The translations under genes were made by a program, and so were the position numbers. This document shows positions 1 to 10,897 of a stretch of 64,000 bases of DNA, in pieces; positions within the stretch are counted from its first letter, which is position 1; each line of letters opens with the position of its first letter. The notes under the pieces were generated by a model. That model was not told the origin of the DNA. It did no database searches and saw only the letters and a list, made by a program, of their open reading frames with translations. The stretch is from Diabrotica undecimpunctata (taxonomy: Eukaryota > Arthropoda > Insecta > Coleoptera > Chrysomelidae), in assembly GCF_040954645.1 (NCBI RefSeq), contig NC_092803.1, positions 8,185,230-8,249,229 of the forward strand. The letters run 5' to 3'.

Positions 1-301
1 AAAACATTAAAGGAAGATGGCTAATACCGGACCCCCATTTTGTTTTTCAGTCCATGTGTATGAAAAATAGTAAAAAAAGAATATTATAAAAGTACATTTA
101 TACTTTATAATGTATTGAATCATTTGTATCCAACTTTCATTAATAATAATTAAAAATTAATATTAAAAATATGTATTTTCCAAAATCCAGCGTTTGGTGA
201 GTTCGGAAAATAGTTACTAAAAGTGGACTCCCTTAAAAATAATAATAAAGTTGTACCAATAATTGAAGAAAGTATTAAATAAGAGAAAACATTATCTAAT
301 T

Positions 302-1955
302 TCAGTCACCAATGTAATATATAAAATGTACAAAAATATTTAGGACAATTATTAATTTATCTACAAAAATCGCAGATGTGGGCATCTTTATCAGCCCCAG
401 CACAATCACATGGGCCCACACCGAACACATATTGCACAAGACCCAAAGTTCCCCGTGGCAATCTTCCGAATATTTGCTGTCACAAAACATGCACAAAGCG
501 TCATCCGTTTTAGATGGTGACATTCCCGGAATAATGTCCAATTCAGATGTTCCAGAGGAGACACTGATTTCGTCTTCGCTGTCTGATTTTTCTCAAAATT
601 TAGACATCTTTTTACTATCTCTTTTCCTTTTCTAGAAGGTCCTGCTGCCGAAAAACCTCTTTTGTCGCGGTTGCTTTTGATACCTTGGGCACGTTCTTGC
701 TATTCAGTTTTCATGGCTACTTTAGCTTCTTCAGCTTTTTTAGATTCCATCAACTTGGATTTATAAGGAGACGATGTGATGATTGTTGAACTGCAGGCTT
801 TCCGTCCCCTATTAGTGGTCCTTTTTTTGATTTTTGAAATAGGAGTGATCTCGAACGGGCTTATAGACGATTTTGGACTATGAGGATTGTCAAATATAGA
901 TGGTAACACAGGATTCCATGACCTGCCGAAGATGTTGACGGTTGATTCGAGTCAAACTCTCCATTAACTTGTGATTCATCCATCGTCATAAACCATTGTT
1001 CATTGATCCCTTTAAAGCTTTCATTACCTGACGTTTTTTACTTTGACATGGATTCGTAGAAAGATGAATGGTTCGCTTCTTCAATATATTCGGCATTAGA
1101 AAACAGCTTTTTGTTCAGTGGATATATACATGTGGCTTTAAACCCATTAATTGCAATTTCAGCTGTGTGACATTTAACATCATGAGCTGTAAGTGGCCGT
1201 TCATTGTTTCTTAACCACTGCCTTATTTCCTCACTGTAATAAGTTTTCAGACAACCGATGAAGCTTTTGTCCAAAGGTTGAGTTTGTGTGAAGAGTGAGG
1301 TGGTGTAGACACAATGGTAACATGGTGTGTTTATACCAAATCGATTACTTCAATATTTTGAGTGTGGTTGTAATGGCCATCTAAGAGTTAACAGGACAGG
1401 TGTCCCCTTTGTAGGATAGACAAAGTCGATAAAGTGCTTAAAACATTGAGTTGAGTAGTTGATTTGAATACAACCTGAAGGATGTACTGCAAAAATTGTT
1501 TGTTTTAATTGTTCACTCATATTTTTTCTCGGAAAAATTACTAGGGACGAATGAGCCACTGGCATTCATACAAGCAACGATCGTTATAAGGGCTCCACGT
1601 TCTCCTGATGTCAGGGCAGTAACCATTTTTACCTTTAAGGTCTATAACTTTGGGTATTTTAGACTGCACCACACTGATTCCGCTCTCGTCAACGATATAG
1701 ATTCTATCAGGAGTAAATTTATTTTTTAAGTTGATACAATTTCTGCGTATTTTCCTTATTGAACACAAGAGCCCTTCTATACGATGTTCCAGTGGGCTTT
1801 CTTTCTGACAGTTTTGTTTTGTACCGTTTAAGAAATGGATTGGCCCACTTTTTACCAGCTATTTCTTCTTTGAATGGATGAGTAATGCCATTTCTCTGGG
1901 CCATATGCGCGGCGACGTAACCGGCTAGTTCATCAATGAGTCATAGAACTCTAAT
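302..1955 (-). pseudogene. pogo/Tigger-like transposase relic with C-terminal PHD-like zinc finger
   Basis: This is the decayed coding region of a DDE_1 (pogo/Tigger-type, Tc1/mariner superfamily) transposase, which would cut and paste its own element in the nucleus. Reading the minus strand from 1955 downward gives an N-terminal stretch with AQRNGITHPF and KKWANPFLKR (CENPB-like DNA-binding region). The catalytic VDESG motif follows near 1690, then a block ending in PVLLTL. A frameshift near 1385 puts the second aspartate motif LDGHYNH in another frame. Next come HKLKPLDKSFIGCLKTYY and the conserved GFKATCIYPLN. At the end, CMFCDSKY...GELWVLCNMC resembles a PHD finger, as seen in insect pogo-like transposases. 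Several frameshifts and stops separate these blocks, so it is not functional. Terminal inverted repeats were not found. The family call is from motifs and is firm; the exact limits are not. Confidence 0.85.
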
Positions 1956-2105
1956 ATATCATTTGCACGCATTGCCGAAACGATTCAAATTAAAACGTAC
2001 CAAGAAGGCTAGGGGCCCACTTTAGGAGGGGACCGGATTTGGACACTTTCCTCTAATAAATTAAAGTGTATTGTTCTGAAGCTATTTTCTTGTGGCATGT
2101 TAGAT

Positions 2106-2337
2106 TAATTACTATTTAAATGGGAATAAGCCATAATTAAAGGTTAAAGTACGTTTATTGACGTTTCAATTTCCACTTCGGAAATCGTTCTCAAAATACA
2201 AACATTAGTAAATTCTATTAGTAAATTCAATTTACTAATGTTTGTATTTTGATAACGATTTCCGAAGTGGAAATTGAAACGTCAATAAACGTACTTTAAC
2301 CTTTAATTGTTGCTTATTCCCATTTAAACAGTAATTA
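2106..2337. repeat. Inverted pair of Penelope-like element terminal segments
   Basis: Two arms of about 109 bp (2106-2214 and 2229-2337) are reverse complements with roughly four mismatches, around a 14-nt centre. Each arm contains the word CGATTTCCGAAGTGGAAATT followed by GAAACGTCAATAAACGTA and a TTATTCCCATTT end. The same block lies once, in plus orientation, at 45470-45585, just downstream of a Penelope-like GIY-YIG coding tail. A diverged copy lies at 9540-9655 after another such tail. I therefore infer that this foldback is two Penelope-like 3' ends joined head to head, not an independent MITE. Confidence 0.75.
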
Positions 2338-3520
2338 AACTAAAGTGTACGCCCATAAATAGTTACATCTAAGAAATGGCTTTTATCACTCGACAACGAT
2401 TTGTCACTCATTTTTCAATATTAACTAAAGTGTAAAATCTCCAGGATTATTAACATTGATTTCATCTAAGTGTTTATTTGTAAGAATATAGTTAGTATTG
2501 TCCAAAAACTTTATAAATATTTTTTTATCTTGTCTTTACCGTCAGATTTATTCTATTTCTATGCAATATGCTTCTTTTAGTAGGTTTTAATATTATTCGA
2601 ACATTAGTGATCGGATATATCAGCATATTCCCTAGACAAAGCTTTAACTGAGGTAAATGATCGCTAAAGGTAACCATACGTTTTTCAACATCCCTCTGTA
2701 GCACCGTAACAAATTAGCAAGTACACTTGAAGCGAGCGGCGGCTGTTTAGGTCGAAGGGATGCATTACGGCGAAGCTATTATATTGTTATTAATAGAATG
2801 ACCCTCGAAGGACCAACTCGTTACTCTAATGGCTTCAGCATAAAAAATTCTGAATTTATGTATCAAGTCTAAACCCGGACATTATGCGCTCCACCACCAC
2901 ATAAACTGTGCGGTGGTAGTCATGTCCGTAGTGTTGTAACGTATCGCTGCGCTTGTTTCGGCTGTCGGGCGAGTCTTCGGGAGATAATCTAGGAATGCGA
3001 GACGTTGCGACAGAAATAATTAATATAGTTTGGTAATAATTTACATCCACGGAATAGTGCTGCTAGATATCTTTAGCGTTTCGTGTAGTGCTGTATTATG
3101 ATCACTATCATTTCTATGTTAAAACTATTGTACAGTGATGATTGCCTTAAGAACCGGCAAAATAACGCAAAAGATAGAAAATATAATACGCTGTGAAATA
3201 AAAAGAGATGAAAGTAGTAGAGGTGGGAAATAATCGGTAGAAACCTATAATTAACATTATAAATCGATAGTCTCACACCTTTAGACGTTAGCTTCGAGCT
3301 AAATCACCTCGGTCATAATTATTATGTGTAACGTATGTGTGACGTATTTCCATTTTTTAATTTCAGATAAAGTAAAAACTGATTGACCACAATAAAGCAA
3401 AAATGTGAATAAAATAATTTAATTAATAGTAATTATTTAATCTAAAGTTTTAAATTATTAACCAAGAATAATTTCTATTATGATGTGAGGAGTTTCATAC
3501 ACTCTTGTCACGGAATAATC
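2338..3520. other. Unannotated AT-rich spacer
   Basis: No coding similarity or long repeat was recognised. The short open frames here (for example 2856-3050 and 3073-3276) have no recognisable motif and look random. Confidence 0.5.
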
Positions 3521-3523
3521 ACT

Positions 3524-3874
3524 ATCCTTCGTGGATTAGTGGTAAGAATTCGACAAAGACGTCGCAGACGATTAGAGTTCAAAACCCACATGTGGTTTCC
3601 TTTTTTTTTTTTAATAATTTGAAATTATGCAGAGATCGTTTTGCTTTGAATCGTTAAACATTTATGTCAGTCGTTGCTAGTATTAGAAGTGTTTAATGTT
3701 AAACACAAATATCTTATTGAAAAAAAAAAGTATCGCCGTACTTTCGAAAATAAAGTAAAAATTCTTCAAAATTAAAAGAACGTTTAAAGAATGTTTAAAT
3801 AAGTAAAAATTCTACAAAAATAAAAAAAATATTGTAAATAAACGTATTTACAATATGTTCAAATAAGCCTTCAT
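3524..3874 (+). repeat. tRNA-like SINE-type repeat, copy A
   Basis: A Pol III box A-like word TGGATTAGTGGT (3532-3543) and a box B-like word GAGTTCAAAACCC (3575-3587) are spaced as in a tRNA. A T-run and about 280 bp of AT-rich body follow. The body is repeated in copy B at 3965-4273, similar by eye over most of its length. The copy ends with a short stretch matching the 3' end of the neighbouring transposase gene (about 3845-3872). It is too diverged and incomplete to be a working tRNA gene. Confidence 0.55.
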
Positions 3875-3900
3875 ATATCCAAGAACAATATCCCAAACTG

Positions 3901-4273
3901 TCACTGAAGAAATATAAAAGTTTGATGGATCAGAGTTCAAGTCACGATGTTCTCATGCAGGCGCTCAGGGTTCAAATCCCACATGAAGGTTTTACTTTTT
4001 TAAAAATTTGAAATTATGCAGACATTATATCGTTTTGCTTTAAATCACTAGACATTTATTTCAGTTTTTATTAGAAGTGTTTATAGTAAAACATGAAAAT
4101 CTTATTGAAAAAACAATGTCGTACTTTCGAAAATAAAGTAATAATTCTTCGAACATAAAAGAACGTTCTAAATAAATGTACTTCCAAAAATATTTAAATA
4201 GGTAGAAATTCTATAAAAATAAAAAAAAAATTATTCTAATGAAATGTATTTACAATAAATGTTCGAATAAGTT
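3901..4273 (+). repeat. tRNA-like SINE-type repeat, copy B
   Basis: This is the second copy of the tandem unit. It has a clear box B word, GGGTTCAAATCCC (3968-3980), then CACATGAAGG, a T-run, and the same AT-rich body as copy A (shared words TTTGAAATTATGCAGA, ATCTTATTGAAAA, GTACTTTCGAAAATAAAGTA). Its last 24 bases are the 3' end of the minus-strand transposase reading frame at 4250-5163, so the unit and the transposon tail are physically fused. Box A is degraded. Confidence 0.55.
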
Positions 4274-5163
4274 TCGTCTAACATTAGTTAATGTTTCTGG
4301 ACTAATACCTCTCATTGAATCAGAGATCTTTTCTCTTAATTCTTGGAGAGAATTAGGCCTATCGTCTTCAATTCCATATAGCTTGGACTTGATATATCCC
4401 CACATAAAAAAATCACAAGGTGCAAGATCAGGTGATCTTGCAGGCCAAAAAATATCTCCGTGGCCACTAATCAATCGATTAGGAAAAGTCACACTGAGAT
4501 ATTCACTAACGATGCGAGAATTATGTGCGGGACAACCATCGTGTTGAAACCATATGGAATCGAAAGGTATTGGTAAATTACGAAGGGCTGGGACAATTTG
4601 ATTTTGCAGAAGTTCCAAGTATTTCCGCCCAGTCAACATACCGTCTATAAAAAATGGACCAATGACATGATTCCCTATTATGCCTCCCCAAACATTTACT
4701 TTTCGAGGACGCTGTTTTCCATTGCAGTTTGACAAAATTCTAAACGTCTATATTGATCCCCAGGGAATTGTTCGTTGGATTTATGAAGTTTATAGGGACG
4801 GTATCCATGTCTTTTCAAAATTTTACCTACTCTAAATCTTAAAATTCCATATTGTTCTCTGAGACGAGATGTTGATTGGGTAGGATTTTGCTCAATACTT
4901 GCACAAATCAAAGTGTCCCTTAGTTCCAAATCTGGATTTACCTCCCTTCGTTTACGAACTCCTCTTGGAGTGAACACGGATCCATAAGTCAAAAAATTTC
5001 GTATAATAGACTGAATTGTTGATCGTGCTGGAGCCGGCCTATTTGGAAACATATTTACAAATTGTTGTCTAATCTTGTTGTCTGATAATCCATTCACATG
5101 CCAGACAACAATTTGCACTTTTTCCTCGACCGTTAAAACCATTTTCACGAATTGTTTTTTCAA
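4250..5163 (-). pseudogene. Mariner-type transposase, DD41D (rosa-like), internally deleted
   Basis: Two frames read in order on the minus strand. The N-terminal part (5163-4696, 155 aa) has a helix-turn-helix region starting VLTVEEKVQIVVWHVNGL. The C-terminal part (4735-4250, 161 aa) has VNVWGGIIG, WFQHDGCPAH and WPARSPDLAPCDFFMWGY. The spacing from the HDG aspartate to the LAPCD aspartate is 41 residues, the DD41D signature described for rosa-type elements. Codons that should carry the first catalytic aspartate are missing: the frames join at about 4700-4735, where a block has been lost. The protein is therefore inactive. Terminal repeats were not identified. The 3' end is shared with the tRNA-like repeat next to it. 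Confidence 0.85.
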
Positions 5164-5169
5164 TAAAAA

Positions 5170-6700
5170 GTTTCTGTTTACCGTGCAAAAACACTTCTCG
5201 GTATGTTATTATTTTTGATGGCTTGATGATTTGGTTAGCTGTAAAGCAGGCAGCTGTTCGCGCGCATCCATTACAATGTTGTTAATTGTTTTGAAAATCA
5301 TTACCTGTACGGAGGAATTGATATATTAACACTGAGAAATTAGTGATGGATTTGGCATTAAACAGTCTTAACCGGATTATTTTGCAATCACAACTGAAGA
5401 CTGTAAAACTGAAATTGAATTATTTTGTATTTCTATTTTTTAACATTGGAATAAGAATAAATTGTAAATAATGAGTTTTTCAAAAACTTTTTACCTAATA
5501 TGTATCATATTTTCTATTATTTTTTGATTGACTAAAACAAAAATTTTATCCTTGGTGTGAATTGAACCTACAATATCTAAGTTATTTTTATTATTAAATA
5601 AACTTAAAAATTAATAATTTAAAATCGCTAATAATTAATGTTTTTTACTATAATATATCTTAATTTATTCAATCATTTATTCTAACATCAGAAATTATTA
5701 AAATAAAATATTTTCGAGGTCATCCGTATAATTATGACTGAAGTGAAATAGCTACGTCAAGAACTAGCTTTATCTCATACTATCTCACAACTTAATCTGT
5801 CTTCTATCCTTTCCGCTATTTTGCCGGGTGGTAAGACACTCATCACTGTATAATATAAGAGTATTTTAAAAATAAAGTAGAGTAGATTCTCAGAAAACTA
5901 ATATCTGAGAGCCAAAATACATAGGCATGCATAATGCAACTTCGTCTGGTATGTTTGTTTCTTGGGGTAAAATAAAATTGTGAAGCTACAGGTTATAGTT
6001 ATACTTCCTCATATTATGTCTCAGAAGAATTGTCAAAGATAATTTAATCAATAGAAATAAAAACACGTGATTACAATTTACACGTCTTATGCTCTGGGTA
6101 CGCCAAATTGTATTGCACGTGTTGCAATAGTTGAGTGGTTCTTTCTTGTTCTATGAAGAGTTGTAACATGTCTCTCAATGGTGTTTAAAATTATCAAACG
6201 CAGCGCAGACCAAGAAAGTCTTTTGTTAGAGAGTGATGATAGGGGAAAGAAGCCAAAATTGTACCACCGCTGTATTAATTTATCCTTTATGAGGAAGCCA
6301 GAGCGCTCTTATGTCGTTTAGTAGAACTATTTACTACCTAGAAATGAGTACTGACGTTTTACAACGTTCACATTTATCGATTTTGTTTTATCGAATTTTT
6401 TGTATTTCATGGTGTTTCAGTGTAGTTTTCTAGTTCCATATGTAAGGTTACAACAGCTGTAAAGTATGGGCAAACCATTTTGATTCATAAATACAAGAAA
6501 AGCATGTATTTAGGTGTATAAACCTGAGTTGTTTCCCTTTGTCGGACCATTTTTAGGTTAGGAATCGTAGTTTATTTATATCAAGTTTCCTATATTGTAC
6601 CACGCCGAGTTGCTTATATTGTACCGGTACAATTTCAGATACCAGTGGGCATTTAAGACCAACTTATCTTCAAAAATAAATAACACACACCGTTCTTGTG
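5170..6700. other. Unannotated AT-rich spacer with ATTGTACC words
   Basis: No gene was recognised. Three ATTGTACC words (about 6258, 6596 and 6618) lie upstream of the pogo-like relic at 6711. One is in AAAATTGTACCACCGCTG, which looks like a transposon end. They could be remnants of transposase binding sites, which is speculative. Confidence 0.35.
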
Positions 6701-6710
6701 TGTTTTAGAT

Positions 6711-8794
6711 GTCCGAAGGAAAATATGGGACTTGGAATGTGAACGACATGAGCCGGGCTCTTCAAACGTTTCGTAATGGAGACATATAATTAAATCAATG
6801 CTGTAGGCAGTATGGAGTCTCTAAGCTTACCTTGCTCCGTCACCTTAAGGGAAAGGTAAATGAAGAAACGAAGGCTTTTGGCCGAAATGGTGTGTTACCA
6901 ACAGCAATGGACGAGGAGCTAGTTGATCACATTTTAAAACCTGTTGACGTTTGGCCTCACGATCATTGATGTTCGCATTTCAAATCGTCGAGAGAAATTA
7001 AATACCACATAATTTGTATAGAGAATCCCAAACCGCAGGAAAGAAGTGATTTTATGCTTTCAAAGCTCGTCATAAGGACATAATCCCTCAAGCAACGTCT
7101 ATGATTCGCCAAAAAGGATTCAATAAAAGGATTACGTCTTTTTTGGTCTTCTGAAAAAAATTGTTAATGAGAATAATGTTGATGCAAGTCGCATATTTAA
7201 CGTTGACGAAACGGGCAGAGCAAATGCCAAAAGGTTCTCGCACGAAAAGGTAAATGGCAACTTGGGTCAGTCCGAACGTGGAGTCCACCTCTTTTTACCA
7301 CCACTCCAATTTACGTTCCACCTCTGCTTACATTTAAGCGTATGCGAATGAACAATGATTTGACGGTTGGTTCTCCACCAGGGACTATGGTTGAGATATC
7401 ATAATCAGGCTACATTAGTGATCTCTTTGTAAAATGGCTCTAGCATTTGATTGATTCTGTAAACCCAACAGTTAGATAGACAAAGACGAAGATATTGAGA
7501 TAGTTGACTCCTATAAATACTTGGGCCATGAGATCAGAATAAGTCGAGACAACCAAACAATCGAGCTGAAAAGAAGAATAAACCTCGCTTGGGCTGCATT
7601 TGGAAAGATGAAGGATATTTTTATGTCTAAGATTCCAATGTGTCTGAAAAGAAAAGTATTTAATCAGTGTATTTTTCCAGTGCTGGTCTACGGCGCAGAC
7701 ACCTTAAACTCACAAGAACAACAGTGAGTAAACTACAAGTTGCGGAAAGGTCAATGGAGGGAATAATGTTAGGGATTTCTCTACGTGATAGAATACCCAA
7801 TGCTACTATATGCAAAAGATCAGGAGTAGCAGACGTTGTTGAAAGGATAACAACACTAAAGTGGAACTGGGCAGGTCATGTAGCAACATCAGTTGATGAC
7901 CGGTGGACAAAAAGAATTTTGGAATGGAGACCCCGAATACAAGCTAACAGAAATAGAGGTCGATCCCCAAAGAGATGGACAGACGACATAAAAAGAGTGA
8001 CTACAAATTGGATTCAGATGGCGCAAAATGGAAAGTGGAAAAGCATGCGTGAGGCCCATGTTCAGCTGTGGACGTTAAAGGCTAGTTAATGACGATGATG
8101 AAACATAACAGTAGAAAAACGTTCTTTTGGTACTAGATGGGCATACAACGCACTCCAGGAATCTTGAACCAATTTTACGTACTAAAGAGCACGGTGTAAT
8201 AATGCCACAAATGCCTGGGTATACGACGCATCGCGTGCAGCCTTTGGATAGATCATTCTTTAAGCCTTTTAAAGGCTACTTTACTCAATCAGGTGAAAAG
8301 GATTATGTGATACATAACTTCACGTAGCTGGCTTAATTTCTGAAGCTTGTGGGAGAGCAGAAAGCATTGAAATTACAGTCAATGGTTTCCGAACTAGTGA
8401 AGTATGACCTGTTGATCGCATGGTCTTCAAAGATCATGACTTTTGTGCGGCTGAAAATTTAAATGACCATGAAGGCAGTGAAAATGATCCGGAAAATGGT
8501 GAAAATGAAGAGTCTAATGAGACAAACAAGGAACCACATAGGTCTATAACAGGAGCTAATGTAGAGTACGAAATAATCTGGCCTGAACTACCTAATCCTA
8601 AAAAGAGTTTAGATACGACTACTACATCCACTAGGTCTACTAAAAAAACTGGTGAAGCAAGTCCAAAACTTAACATTTCAATTGATTTAATTTCCTCGAT
8701 AGCGAAGCCTCATTCAACATCCAAGAAAGGAAGAGCACAAAAGGCAATTGTTTCGACGGGGAGCCCCTACCGACGGGAAAAGACGGTATCGTGA
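6711..8794 (+). pseudogene. pogo-like transposase relic with pipsqueak HTH, split by an RTE LINE
   Basis: The plus strand opens at ATG 6711 with a pipsqueak-type helix-turn-helix (MSEGKYGTWNVNDMSRAL, then a stop codon, then QYGVSKLTLLRHLKGK). Near 7190-7215 NVDASRIFNVDETG carries the first catalytic aspartate. About 7345-7470 reads MNNDLTVGSPPGT...DLFVKWL...LIDSVNPT. The gene is then interrupted by a LINE fragment (about 7473-8106). It resumes with LVLDGHTTHSRNLEPI (second aspartate) and YTTHRVQPLDRSFFKPFKGY. A long acidic tail follows and ends in a KKGRAQKAIV...GSPYR motif (8420-8794). Multiple stops and frameshifts make it non-functional. It is a different copy from the relic at 302-1955, in opposite orientation, and lacks the PHD-like tail. 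Confidence 0.88.
7473..8106 (+). mobile_element. RTE-like LINE 3' end nested in the pogo-like gene
   Basis: This is the C-terminal part of an RTE-type ORF2. It contains YKYLGHEIRISRDNQT, a frameshift near 7670-7720, SLRDRIPNATICKRSGV, LKWNWAGHVAT, RWTKRILEWRPR and RSPKRWTDDIKRV. The stop is at 8089, followed by a short GACGATGATGAA tail, the simple-repeat 3' end typical of RTE elements. The same blocks occur in the longer element at 50347-53300. AACAGT flanks both ends (7467-7472 and 8107-8112) and is a candidate target-site duplication. The element is 5'-truncated and inactive. Confidence 0.85.
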
Positions 8795-8799
8795 AAAGA

Positions 8800-9145
8800 C
8801 GGTATCGTCTTTTCTTTTTACTGTTTCGCAAAAATAATCTCATCTCAATTTTTTGTCATCCGAACTACTCATTTCCGAATAAAATTAGTATATTGCAACA
8901 AAAGTTAAAAAAGAACTATGAAAACTGGTACGATTTGTTTTCTAAAAGAAACCAGTATATTGTATCGTTTACAAAGGTATCGCGTCCTATGTGATGTCCC
9001 CATGTCGCAGACCGGCGTGATCATCGCTAGATCGCTGCCTTTTATTCTTGTAAAAAGCTCCAAAGTTTGGTTATACTTATCGGGGACAAATCAGGATCAT
9101 CCGTAATAGCTTGTAAAACTTTATTTAAAGTTGATATTTGCTCGT
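8800..9145. other. Unannotated spacer
   Basis: A short tandem duplication of GAAAAGACGGTATCGT lies at 8777-8808, just after the pogo-like tail. Otherwise nothing was recognised. Confidence 0.4.
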
Positions 9146-9150
9146 TAAAA

Positions 9151-9655
9151 AAAATGAATAGCTACCCTATGAAAAAATGTGTAGCAAACCTATCAGCAGA
9201 ATGTAGCAAGTTGGTGCTAATACTAAAAGAAGAAGCCAACATCAAGATTATACCAACAATAGTGGATTAATAGGAAATCGGACATATACATCTACAATTT
9301 ATATACAGTACGTATGCAACACACAATACACATACATATAATACACAAAAGCACCCAAAACAGTCAGAATTTCATATTCCTATGATATAAACACCACCCG
9401 CAGATTTTTTTCAACCATGAGCATGCTGTTATCTACAGTACCGAGGCCAAGTAAGTCAACCATGAATTTTGAAAAACATAACCTACTAACAACAACTTGT
9501 TGGCTATATATTTTCGCAGAATTTTTTAAAACAAGCTTTTTTTTTGAAAACGATTTCCGGTATGGAAATCGAAACGTCAAACATAAGTTTGTTAAAAATA
9601 TCATTTTCATTACAACTAATTGTGGCTTAGTCCCATATAAACATAATATTTAACT
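9151..9655 (+). pseudogene. Penelope-like element 3' end (coding tail plus UTR)
   Basis: The frame 9151-9270 ends KKCVANLSAECSKLVLILKE...TIVD. This matches the CVANSSAECSR...ILKEE block at the C-terminus of the Penelope-like GIY-YIG endonuclease region seen at 44712-45020. About 280 bp downstream lies the family's 3' block (CGATTTCCGGTATGGAAAT, GAAACGTCAA, then TTGTGGCTTAGTCCCAT). Only about 40 codons of the protein remain, so it is a dead 5'-truncated copy, more diverged than the one near 45 kb. Confidence 0.7.
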
Positions 9656-9783
9656 TTCTTTTTTTAGAGTTCACTCTGAGGACGCCAAGAGGCGGAAATA
9701 TGCATGTCAGCGAAAGGCTGTACATTGTAACGTAATTAAACCTTAGCTGTAGTTTTTATTTTTATTATTTTACTCTAGTATAG

Positions 9784-10066
9784 AAAAATTGATGGTAAGA
9801 CACTATGGAACAGAGCTAGAAGTACAGATATACGACGTAGATGCAAGGTGGAGAACGTCAAGAGCTGGGTAAGAAATAGAAGAGTAGAATGGAACGATCA
9901 TTATAAGCCGAGTGGCAATAGTTATAGTAGTAAAGACGGCAAGAGACGGTTCCCCAATAGGAAGACGATCAGTAGGAAGACCACAAAAACGATTGAAAGA
10001 CAACTTCTGGAGGCACATTGAAAAACAGACAGTCATGTCTATATAAAAAGAAGACGAAGAAGAAGA
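9784..10066 (+). pseudogene. LINE reverse-transcriptase C-terminal fragment
   Basis: The plus strand reads DGKTLWNRARSTDIRRRCKV, then VRNRRVEWNDH and, in a shifted frame, GRRSVGRPQKRWKDN, followed by a lysine/arginine-coding GAAGAAGAAG tail at 10052-10066. This is the usual C-terminal end of non-LTR retrotransposon ORF2 proteins in insects. It is 5'-truncated, frameshifted and not functional. The exact clade is not assigned. Confidence 0.75.
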
Positions 10067-10442
10067 CTCTATACACGGTTCACAATTTGTTGATAGCTCA
10101 CTACAAGTTTAACCCTAATTAGAAAACTGAAATACAGAGAGGATAGGTAATACGATATAATAGTAAGAACCAACCTAAAACTGACGGTTTAAGACGTTTT
10201 CGACTCACCCACCTTATATCTGAAGGAATACAATACCTTATAATCCTATTACGGGGGTATTTTGAATGGTTAGAAATGAACGACCAGTGTCGTAGAGTAT
10301 ATGACTGAAACATTTATTTGAACTAAATAAATATATTTTTTAAATTGTACTTACGTAAATTGTATTTTTTAATAAAGCTTATTTATTTTATTCAAAAATA
10401 AAAAGTTTCTTGCTATTTGTAAAAGATACATTTATTTAATTA

Positions 10443-10841
10443 AGGAAAAAGGCGCCAAATGTCGCCTGGCAAAATCTCCGATGTGTTTTAAATGTATCCA
10501 TTATTTTCGAATCCGGAGAAAACTAATAAATATTTTTGAAAAATTTAAACGCAGAATGAAAGATTACATTATTACTCAGGGCAGAAAGTCCCTGAAAACT
10601 TCTACAATGTTTATTTTAATATGTTATGTAACAGGGGTGAAAATAAAAGAGAAAATATAGTATAATTTTTAATTGAAAATATTGCATGCAAAAGAAACTT
10701 TTTATTTATTCTAAAAAATATTTCATTCTGCCTTTAAATTTTTCAAAAATGCTTTTTAGTTTTCTCAGGATTTGAAAAAAAATGGATACATTTAAAACAC
10801 ATTGAAGATTTTGACAGGCGACACTTTGCGCCTTTCCCCTT
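10443..10841. mobile_element. Foldback MITE with about 118-bp inverted repeats
   Basis: Arms 10443-10560 and 10722-10841 are imperfect reverse complements over about 118 bp. They start GGAAAAAGGCGCCAAATGTC and GGGGAAAGGCGCAAAGTGTC (second arm read on the minus strand) and share TGTGTTTTAAATGTATCCAT further in. The centre (10561-10721) is AT-rich and non-coding. The flanks carry TTAA-like words (left TTTAATTAAGG, right CCCCTTTAATAC), so a TTAA-type target site is possible. It lies 57 bp from the end of the DD82E-type transposase gene, but no link between the two is shown. Confidence 0.75.
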
Positions 10842-10897
10842 TAATACCTTACGATTACAACTACTATTACTTACCTTATATAATTACGATTAGAAAA

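Noticed and set aside
378..635. Plus-strand open frame opposite the pogo-like C-terminus
   Set aside because: It is the antisense shadow of the zinc-finger region at 302-541 and has no motif of its own.
3530..3590. Functional tRNA gene
   Set aside because: Box-like words are present, but the stems do not pair into a convincing cloverleaf and the unit is tandemly repeated with divergence, fitting a SINE-type remnant better.
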